DNA from: Deltaproteobacteria bacterium
Lineage (GTDB): Bacteria > UBA10199 > SBBF01
Direction of reading: 5' to 3'
NCBI GenBank assembly: GCA_016207765.1
Contig: JACQOY010000167.1
Span: forward strand, 1 to 6,191
Length of the DNA: 6,191 nt
A program made the position numbers and the translations under genes. Position 1 is the stretch's first letter, and each line of letters begins with the position of its first letter. This document shows positions 1 to 4,221 of the stretch, piece by piece. Under the pieces are notes generated by a model. It saw only the letters and a program-made list of their open reading frames with translations. It was not told the DNA's origin and made no database searches.

Positions 1-70
1 CACCCTTTTTGTCAAAGATTTGGCTCTCAATTTGAGAAAGGGTTGCCCCCACCAGCGTAGAGGTTGACAT
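1..70 (-). CDS. Possible 5' end of a divergent gene, cut by the window edge
   Basis: Reading the minus strand from an ATG at 70, the frame stays open to the window edge (23 codons, beginning MSTSTLVGATLSQIES). Third-position GC is about half, like real genes nearby. There is no Shine-Dalgarno sequence upstream. The start codon would lie inside the -35 element of the vapB-type promoter, so the two genes would be divergent with overlapping control regions. Two plus-strand frames are also open here (stops at 58-60 and 64-66), so this could instead be the tail of a plus-strand gene or simply intergenic DNA. No family is recognised. Confidence 0.28.
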   Translation of the reverse strand, partial: MSTSTLVGATLSQIESQIFDKKG

Positions 71-92
71 ACTGATGCTATGTACGTATGCT
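64..92 (+). promoter_or_regulatory. Sigma70-type promoter of TA module 1
   Basis: TTGACA at 64-69 is a perfect -35 hexamer. Exactly 17 bp later TATGCT (87-92) matches the -10 consensus at four of six bases, including the first two and the last. Initiation about 7 nt further downstream falls at 99-100, on the A of the antitoxin ATG. No Shine-Dalgarno sequence precedes that ATG, so the transcript is probably leaderless. A second TTGACA at 93-98 overlaps the expected start point and has no evident partner. Confidence 0.55.
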
Positions 93-101
93 TTGACATA
101 T
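67..101. promoter_or_regulatory. Operator-like ACATA/TATGT half-sites over the module 1 promoter
   Basis: ACATA (67-71) and TATGT (79-83) form an inverted repeat with a 7-nt spacer. GTATG (86-90) and CATAT (97-101) provide two further half-sites of the same type. They cover the span from the -35 to the start codon. Ribbon-helix-helix antitoxins typically repress their own promoter by binding short inverted or tandem half-sites in this position. Assigning these as the operator is inference. Confidence 0.35.
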
Positions 102-348
102 GCGAACAACAGTCCGGCTCAACGATGCCTTGTTAAGGGAAACCAAGGCCTATGCCAGGCGGCATTCACAAAGTCTTGCCTCCGTCATCGACCTTGGTCT
201 GCGTCAACTCCTTAAAGAAAACAAAAAAACAAAAAAACCGGGTCGGATTCGGCTGATCACCTGCGAAGGAAAAGGGGTCATGCCCGGAGTCGATCTGGAC
301 GACACGGCGGCTCTTTTGGACCTGATGGAAGATCATGATTCTCATTGA
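100..348 (+). CDS. vapB: VapB-type antitoxin (ribbon-helix-helix)
   Basis: 82-residue antitoxin of a type II toxin-antitoxin module; it neutralises the adjacent VapC RNase and probably represses its own promoter. Residues 1-42 (starting MRTTVRLNDALL) have the beta strand plus two helices of a ribbon-helix-helix fold. The C-terminal part (about 59-77, PGVDLDDTAALLDLME) is the conserved toxin-wrapping tail of VapB proteins paired with this VapC subfamily. The two halves are joined by a Lys-rich linker encoded by an A7-C-A7 run (223-237). The ATG at 100 is chosen because the fold starts there and the promoter points to it; there is no ribosome-binding site, which suggests leaderless translation. 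The last 14 nt overlap the toxin gene, so translation of the pair is probably coupled. Cytoplasmic. Confidence 0.9.
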   Translation: MRTTVRLNDALLRETKAYARRHSQSLASVIDLGLRQLLKENKKTKKPGRIRLITCEGKGVMPGVDLDDTAALLDLMEDHDSH

Positions 349-763
349 CGTGAACGTGCTGGTTTACGCCCACCGGTCCGATGCCGCACACCATCCCAAA
401 TACAGCGGGTGGCTTGAATCGGTAATAAACGGTGACTCGCCCTATGGTCTTGCCGATATCGTCTTGAGCGGGTTTTTGCGAATTGTCACTCACCCAAAAA
501 TTTTCAATCCCCCCACGCCCATGAGCGCGGCGCTGGAATTTGCACGCCAGATCCGCAGTCAGCCGCAATGTATGTTCATTAATCCCGGTGAGCGGCATTG
601 GGAAATATTTGAAAACTTGTGCCAAACAAGCGGCATGAAAGGCAACCTCGTGCCCGATGCCTATCTGGCCGCCTTGGCCATCGAGTCGGGGTGCGAGTGG
701 ATTACAACCGACCGCGATTTTACCCGTTTCCCGGGTCTTAAAATCCGGCATCCGCTGGAATAG
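335..763 (+). CDS. vapC: VapC-type toxin, PIN-domain ribonuclease
   Basis: 142-residue PIN-domain endoribonuclease, the toxin of module 1; this class cleaves RNA with Mg2+ or Mn2+ held by acidic residues. The start MILIDVNVLVYA places the first catalytic Asp at residue 5. The others are Asp108 (in NLVPDAYLAALA) and Asp126/Asp128 (in ITTDRDFTRFPG). The second acidic residue of many PIN enzymes is absent: the equivalent stretch is SGFLRIVTHP (45-54). This matches the mycobacterial-type VapC subfamily (TIGR00028) as I remember it, so it should not be read as inactivation. Length is normal for the family. Start at 335 overlaps the antitoxin end by 14 nt, so no separate ribosome-binding site is expected. 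All visible catalytic residues suggest an active toxin; the RNA target cannot be told from the sequence. Confidence 0.95.
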   Translation: MILIDVNVLVYAHRSDAAHHPKYSGWLESVINGDSPYGLADIVLSGFLRIVTHPKIFNPPTPMSAALEFARQIRSQPQCMFINPGERHWEIFENLCQTSGMKGNLVPDAYLAALAIESGCEWITTDRDFTRFPGLKIRHPLE

Positions 764-783
764 GTTCGTCGGGAAGATCGACG

Positions 784-812
784 TTGACATAATAACATAT
801 TTATGTTTTCAT
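784..812 (+). promoter_or_regulatory. Probable promoter of TA module 2
   Basis: TTGACA at 784-789 is a perfect -35 hexamer, in the same TTGACATA context as the module 1 promoter. Seventeen bp later lies TTTCAT (807-812), a four-of-six match to the -10 consensus that lacks the important second-position A. Initiation about 7 nt on would fall at the antitoxin ATG (819). The 55-bp gap after vapC is very AT-rich from 784 on. Activity is less certain than for module 1, and read-through from vapBC is possible. Confidence 0.4.
794..807. promoter_or_regulatory. Operator-like inverted repeat of TA module 2
   Basis: AACATA (794-799) and TATGTT (802-807) are perfect 6-bp arms around a 2-nt centre, placed between the -35 and the start codon. 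Additional ACATA (787-791) and TATATG (816-821) half-sites flank it. Position and symmetry fit autorepression by the ribbon-helix-helix antitoxin encoded just downstream; binding is inferred. Confidence 0.42.
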
Positions 813-818
813 GATTAT

Positions 819-1046
819 ATGAATACCCGCATCACCATCGACTTGGGCCAGCCGCGGCTTTTGACCCTGCTTAAGTTGACCGCCGCCCAGACGGGAAAAT
901 CAATTCGGGAGGTGGTGGTGGAAGCCCTAGAGGGTTATTTTTCCCACCGGCGGGAAAACCAGGCGATCTTGAAGATGGCCGAAAAAACATTTGCCGAATG
1001 GGACAACCCCAAAGATTCGGAATATGATAAACTGCCGCCCCGCTGA
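819..1046 (+). CDS. Ribbon-helix-helix antitoxin of a MazF/PemK module
   Basis: 75-residue antitoxin. Residues 3-42 (TRITIDLGQPRL through the EALEGYF helix) look like a CopG/Arc-type ribbon-helix-helix domain. The tail (about 50-70, with KTFAEWDNPKDSEYDKL) resembles the short acidic-aromatic segment that such antitoxins use to occupy MazF/PemK-type toxins. The frame is open back to 657, but the start at 819 is preferred: the upstream codons lie inside vapC in another frame and do not look like protein, while the fold begins exactly at this ATG. There is no ribosome-binding site, and the promoter geometry suggests a leaderless message. The 3' end overlaps the toxin gene by 23 nt. It shares no clear similarity with the module 1 antitoxin beyond the fold. 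Confidence 0.88.
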   Translation: MNTRITIDLGQPRLLTLLKLTAAQTGKSIREVVVEALEGYFSHRRENQAILKMAEKTFAEWDNPKDSEYDKLPPR

Positions 1047-1368
1047 TATTGTTCTTGTCCCTTTCCCCTTTGCCGATCTTTCCACCACCAAGCGGAGACC
1101 AGCGCTTGTTTTGACAACCGTTTCTTCCGAAAAGCTCCCCCCGCTTTCTGTCATCGCGATGATTACCAGTCAAATTGAATCTGAGAAAATTCAGGGAGAT
1201 TTTATTCTCAAAAACTGGCACGAGGCCGGCCTGATTCACCCTTCCAAGGTCCGGCTGGCAAAGATTGTTTCCGTTGAGGGGGGAATTATCCTCGAAAAAC
1301 TGGGAACGCTTCAAAAACAGGACTGGAAAGGGGTCAAAAAGGAATTTTTGGCCCTTTTCGATTTCTAA
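1024..1368 (+). CDS. MazF/PemK-family endoribonuclease toxin
   Basis: 114-residue toxin of module 2; the family cuts single-stranded mRNA at short specific motifs, independently of ribosomes. Near the N terminus it shows ADIVLVPFPFADLS followed by KRRPALVL, the family signature. Arg25 and Thr48 (in MITS) fall at the positions of the catalytic Arg and Thr of Bacillus-type MazF, so it is probably active. Length is typical. The start at 1024 (MINCRPADIVLV) is preferred over an upstream in-frame ATG at 991, because the domain begins directly after it and the longer version adds only 11 unrelated residues. The overlap with the antitoxin (1024-1046) implies translational coupling. The last codons contain a terminator-like hairpin, and the TAA overlaps the stop codon of the convergent lipoprotein gene. 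Confidence 0.93.
   Translation: MINCRPADIVLVPFPFADLSTTKRRPALVLTTVSSEKLPPLSVIAMITSQIESEKIQGDFILKNWHEAGLIHPSKVRLAKIVSVEGGIILEKLGTLQKQDWKGVKKEFLALFDF
1327..1358. terminator. Bidirectional intrinsic terminator inside the 3' end of mazF
   Basis: A 14-bp stem with a GGAA loop: arms AAAGGGGTCAAAAA (1327-1340) and TTTTTGGCCCTTTT (1345-1358), with two G-T wobbles (1330/1355, 1334/1351). On the plus strand the GC-rich core is followed by TTTT, giving a terminator for the TA operon that begins within the last mazF codons. On the minus strand it starts 7 nt after the lipoprotein stop codon and also ends in a short T run. It is the only terminator candidate between these convergent units. Confidence 0.6.
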
Positions 1369-2615
1369 ATCGACTCCTCTTCCGGCCACTCAGGGGCCAA
1401 CTCCGGCACATCGGTTGAAATCACATAGACCACCGCCTTGATGTCGTCCACAAAGGTGATCTCCTCCGTTCCATCCTCGAAAAAAACCTGACGGACATCA
1501 TCCTTCACCGCATCCCAGTCGATATCGGCAGATTCCGAATAGGTGAAGGACAGAAGATCGATCAGCCATTCGATGTCGTCGTCGGTATATTCGGCGTTGT
1601 AGGTCAATTCCCCCCCCTGATACTCCTTGCACCAGTCAACCACCGCGGGCCCATAGTCCTGTGTTTCATCTTCCATCTCATCCAGAAAATCATCCCCGCC
1701 TTCCGCCAGGGCGTTAGCCGCGCCGTAGGCGCCGCCGTTATAGGCAGAGGCCTGCCAGAGGGCTTTGCCGTCGTCATCCTGAAAAAGATCGGAGGCCGCC
1801 TCATGCAGTTCATCGTAGTTGTAATACAAAAGATATTGTTGCCACTGATAATAGAGGGCCGAGGCGATAATGCCGAAGTTGAAATTCACGATGCTGGAAA
1901 CCTCTTCGCCGTCGATTTCTTCCGCGGTCGGATCGAGGGTCAGGCGGAATTGGGAGGTCACAGGCGCCTCGCCGAAATAAGATTCCGCGTCGACAAAGAT
2001 GCCGTCGGGATAATAGTCATCGTCCCGGTCGGACCAATGCCAGTCGGCCGTCCGGTCGGGATAGCTCTCGGCCAACTGGGCCTGCCCGTAATAGTTCGTG
2101 ATCTGAAAACACCCCTCCCCTCCCGCCGATGACACCGCCGCGCAGTTGCCGTACGACTCCTGCGACAGGACACCAAGAAGGAAATAGGGATTGATCTTCT
2201 GCCGGATGGAAACCCAAGCGATGAAAAAAAGATCCTCCGGGGAGAGAAGAAGATCGAGGCCGTTCACCGAGCCATCGACCCGGTTCAACACAAAAGTGGA
2301 AATCAAATTCGGGTCGTAATCGAAGTTGCAGTCGTCGTCATCAAGCGGTTCTTGGCCGTCGGTGCGGACAAAATCATCCGGCAATTCATCATAAGAGGGA
2401 ACACACTGCGCCTCGTCGACACAGAGGTTGGAGAGATCGGCTGTTTCGTAGATTTCCTGCGCCCCTGTCGAGGGATTTCCGCCGATGTCGCGGACACTAC
2501 CGGAGTCGTCATCATCGTCATCGCCCGAAAAGAGGCCGAAAGGATCAAGCATGCAGGAAGTGAAAAAGAGGAAAAACAGCGCCAAAAAGGGAGCGAAACA
2601 TCTGCTTGGCTTCAT
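1365..2615 (-). CDS. Acidic lipoprotein with lytic-transglycosylase-like (SLT/lysozyme-fold) domain
   Basis: 416-residue exported protein. Residues 1-20 form a signal peptide ending in FFTSC, with Cys21 as the lipidation site; there is no Asp at the next position, which would favour the outer membrane. A low-complexity region follows (GDDDDDDSG, 31-39). The catalytic region shows the transglycosylase pattern: SQES with likely catalytic Glu153, GEGCFQIT (166-173) in place of the usual G-L-M-Q-I, and SAYNGGAYGAAN (290-301) matching the AYNAG motif. The stretch between Glu153 and AYNGG is about 138 residues, longer than usual, and holds a Tyr/Asp-rich insert including DDDYYPDG (198-205). Six further Cys could form disulfides. 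By my count there are about 91 Asp+Glu against 15 Lys+Arg. A role in peptidoglycan cleavage is inferred; the non-canonical motifs leave activity open. No clear ribosome-binding site precedes the ATG. Confidence 0.85.
   Translation of the reverse strand: MKPSRCFAPFLALFFLFFTSCMLDPFGLFSGDDDDDDSGSVRDIGGNPSTGAQEIYETADLSNLCVDEAQCVPSYDELPDDFVRTDGQEPLDDDDCNFDYDPNLISTFVLNRVDGSVNGLDLLLSPEDLFFIAWVSIRQKINPYFLLGVLSQESYGNCAAVSSAGGEGCFQITNYYGQAQLAESYPDRTADWHWSDRDDDYYPDGIFVDAESYFGEAPVTSQFRLTLDPTAEEIDGEEVSSIVNFNFGIIASALYYQWQQYLLYYNYDELHEAASDLFQDDDGKALWQASAYNGGAYGAANALAEGGDDFLDEMEDETQDYGPAVVDWCKEYQGGELTYNAEYTDDDIEWLIDLLSFTYSESADIDWDAVKDDVRQVFFEDGTEEITFVDDIKAVVYVISTDVPELAPEWPEEESI
1610..1617 (-). repeat. G8 tract in the lipoprotein gene
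   Basis: Eight consecutive G on the coding (minus) strand span Gln333 to Glu336, after the recognisable catalytic motifs. Slippage would replace the last roughly 80 residues. Tracts of this length can be slippage-prone and are also common sites of sequencing error. Confidence 0.6.
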
Positions 2616-2630
2616 CTATGGAGAAATGTA

Positions 2631-2644
2631 AAGGAAGGGGGGGG
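2631..2644 (+). promoter_or_regulatory. Shine-Dalgarno region of ygfZ with a G8 tract
   Basis: AAGGAAGG runs straight into eight G (2637-2644), ending 2 nt before the ATG at 2647. This purine run is the only ribosome-binding sequence available and supports a start at or just after 2647. The homopolymer means that small insertions or deletions would change the spacing between AGGA and the start codon. Confidence 0.55.
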
Positions 2645-2664
2645 AAATGTCCATGGAAATGTCC
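2643..2664 (+). repeat. Direct repeat GGAAATGTCC over the ygfZ start
   Basis: Two perfect 10-bp copies (2643-2652 and 2655-2664) separated by AT. They generate three in-frame ATG codons (2647, 2653, 2659) and the N terminus MSMEMS. A partial third copy (GGAGAAATGT, 2620-2629) lies upstream. Confidence 0.6.
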
Positions 2665-3576
2665 TTTCAAGGTTATTTTGAACCGCTCGCGGCGATCCAT
2701 CGCGTCACGGGAGAAAAAGCGGGCCATCTCCTGCACGGCCAGCTTTCCAACCACATCAACGGCCTGAAAGACGGCGAGGCCAATTACAATCTCCTTCTGA
2801 CCCAAAAGGGAAAGGTGGTGGCCGATCTGTATGTCTATCGGACCGAGAGCGACTTTCTTCTTATCATCGACAAGCCCGGCGAACAGAAAGTAATCGATCA
2901 TTTGAAAAAATTTGCCCCGTTGTCGCGGGTGGAAATTGGCGATGAGACAGCGAAGTATTTTTTTGTGCATGCCTTTGGGATTAAGTTACCCCATAAAGAG
3001 GGGCTACTGACGCTGAGAGGGGGAGAGAGGGGAAGTTATGTGTATCAATCGGACCGTCTGGGTCTTCCCGGTTACGATTTTCTCATTCCCGCCGACAAGA
3101 AAGAGGAGTTGCTTGCCCGTCTGAAACAAGAAAATTTCTCCGAGATCGCCCCCGCAACGCAGGAAGTCCTTCGCGTCGAACAAGGCATTTGCAAAGTGGG
3201 CATCGACGCCACGGAGGAAAATCTCCCGCAGGAGGCGCGCCTCGACCGGGCGCTGAATTTCGACAAGGGATGCTATCTGGGGCAGGAAACAATCGCCCGG
3301 CTTCATTTTCTGGGACATGTGAACAGAGTTCTCGCCGGATTGAAAATCGAGCCAAATAATGCGGTCGAAAAGAAGGCCCCGATTTTTGACGGGGAAAAAC
3401 GAGTCGGGAAAATCACCTCCTCTGTTTTCTCACCGACGCTCAATACCGTTTTTGTCCTTGGATACATTCCGTTTGCGTTGAATCAGGCGGGACGCGAATT
3501 TCGGGTGGGAGAGAAAAAAATCGGGGCGCGCGTCGTGGAACTACCTCTCGAATCTCAAGATCGGCCAGCGGCGTGA
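2647..3576 (+). CDS. ygfZ: YgfZ/CAF17-like iron-sulfur cluster assembly or repair protein (GcvT-like fold)
   Basis: 309-residue cytoplasmic protein of the YgfZ/CAF17 branch of the aminomethyltransferase (GcvT) fold. The diagnostic motif KGCYLGQE is at 207-214, with the conserved Cys209. The N-terminal part (about 25-75, with NYNLLLTQKGKVVADLYVY) matches the first GcvT-like domain, and the C-terminal part (about 250-300, with GKITSSVFSP and ALGYI-like LGYIPFA) matches the beta-barrel end. YgfZ proteins act with a folate cofactor in assembly or repair of certain [4Fe-4S] enzymes such as MiaB; the KGCYxGQE motif separates them from true glycine-cleavage T proteins. The start at 2647 follows a purine-rich ribosome-binding region; 2653 or 2659 are possible. 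The gene diverges from the lipoprotein gene across 31 bp, so its promoter must lie in that gene's 5' end. Its 3' end overlaps the convergent HAD gene by 36 nt. Confidence 0.92.
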   Translation: MSMEMSFQGYFEPLAAIHRVTGEKAGHLLHGQLSNHINGLKDGEANYNLLLTQKGKVVADLYVYRTESDFLLIIDKPGEQKVIDHLKKFAPLSRVEIGDETAKYFFVHAFGIKLPHKEGLLTLRGGERGSYVYQSDRLGLPGYDFLIPADKKEELLARLKQENFSEIAPATQEVLRVEQGICKVGIDATEENLPQEARLDRALNFDKGCYLGQETIARLHFLGHVNRVLAGLKIEPNNAVEKKAPIFDGEKRVGKITSSVFSPTLNTVFVLGYIPFALNQAGREFRVGEKKIGARVVELPLESQDRPAA

Positions 3577-4221
3577 GAGAGCCTCCCTCTTTAATTTTCT
3601 ATCCGGGTTGACAGCTACCGGATTTCCCACCTTTGTCAAAAGGGGAAGATCGGAAATGTGATCGGAATAAAAAGTGCATTCAGAAAGGGGAATATTGTGT
3701 TTTCTTGCCGCTTCCTCGGCGAATATCACCTTCCCCTCAGCATGACAGATGGGCGACATCAGACGATTTGTCAGAATCCCCCCTTCGATCTCCGGCCCCA
3801 TGGTATAGGCCTCTTCCACCCCCAAAAAATCCTGAACATGCCGGATCGTCATGGTGGGCCCGGAGGTCAACAAAACCACGCGGTCCCCCTTTTGCTGGTG
3901 TGATTTAAGCCGGTTGACGGCCTCCGGCATAAAACGCTTTCTGATGTCGTTCTCGAAACACTCTTTGCCGATTTCCATAATCCGCCCGATGGTCGACCCC
4001 GCCATGTCATTGATGGCGATCTGGTAGATTTTTTCGACATCCTGCCGAAAAAACACCGACGCCGCGGAATAATACACCGCCTGAAGGATGCGCCGCTTTT
4101 TCAAAATGCCGTGCTTCACGAGGCGCAGACTGGTGAAATAACCCGAGTTGCCGTCGATCAAGGTATGGTCAACATCAAAGAAAGCGATAGCAGGGGAGGA
4201 AGATGGAGTCCTGCTTATCAT
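3541..4221 (-). CDS. HAD-IB family phosphatase, SerB-like
   Basis: 226-residue haloacid-dehalogenase-type hydrolase with all four motifs. Motif I is AFFDVDHTL (nucleophile Asp16, acid/base Asp18), motif II VVLLTSG (Ser120), motif III the Lys in HAEGKVIF (Lys164), and motif IV FYSDHISDLPLL (Asp187, Asp191). A helical cap lies between motifs I and II, as in the phosphoserine-phosphatase-like subfamily IB. The substrate is not evident: relatives act on phosphoserine, phospholipid head groups or other small phosphomonoesters. The start at 4221 is chosen because its ATG overlaps the peptidase stop as ATGA, with AAAGG just upstream. An ATG at 4263 would add 14 residues lying inside the peptidase's zinc-ribbon codons. 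Co-translation with the M48 peptidase is therefore likely. The last 36 nt overlap the end of ygfZ on the opposite strand. Confidence 0.9.
   Translation of the reverse strand: MISRTPSSSPAIAFFDVDHTLIDGNSGYFTSLRLVKHGILKKRRILQAVYYSAASVFFRQDVEKIYQIAINDMAGSTIGRIMEIGKECFENDIRKRFMPEAVNRLKSHQQKGDRVVLLTSGPTMTIRHVQDFLGVEEAYTMGPEIEGGILTNRLMSPICHAEGKVIFAEEAARKHNIPLSECTFYSDHISDLPLLTKVGNPVAVNPDRKLKREALSRRWPILRFER

Noticed and set aside
25..37. TCTCAA-T-TTGAGA palindrome and the flanking ACCCTTT/AAAGGGT pair (2-43)
   Set aside because: The arms are short and may be coding; there is no T run for a terminator and no promoter to make it an operator.
223..238. A-AAA-AAC slippery sites in the vapB linker (A7-C-A7), suggesting programmed frameshifting
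   Set aside because: Neither heptamer is in the phase required for -1 slippage relative to the vapB frame, and no alternative product of interest follows. Transcript slippage remains possible but unsupported.
278..790. Minus-strand open frame antisense to vapC
   Set aside because: It is a shadow of vapC with no recognisable fold; catalytic motifs clearly identify the plus-strand gene.
657..818. Longer start for the module 2 antitoxin at 657
   Set aside because: The extra 54 residues are vapC read in another frame and are not protein-like; the ribbon-helix-helix fold begins at the ATG at 819.
991..1023. Upstream ATG for the MazF toxin
   Set aside because: It adds 11 residues unlike the family N terminus, and the start at 1024 places Arg25 and Thr48 at the usual catalytic positions.
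1803..2132. Plus-strand open frame within the lipoprotein gene
   Set aside because: Antisense shadow of an Asp-rich gene (GAC/GAT codons read as valine/isoleucine codons); no ribosome-binding site or family pattern.
3514..3540. GC-rich run followed by T7 just downstream of the HAD stop (minus strand)
   Set aside because: No stem of useful length can be drawn in the GC-rich part, so it does not qualify as an intrinsic terminator.
3576..3592. Weak hairpin after ygfZ (AGAGAG with loop CCTCC, then CTCTTT)
   Set aside because: Only six pairs including a wobble, low GC and an interrupted T run; too weak to call a terminator.
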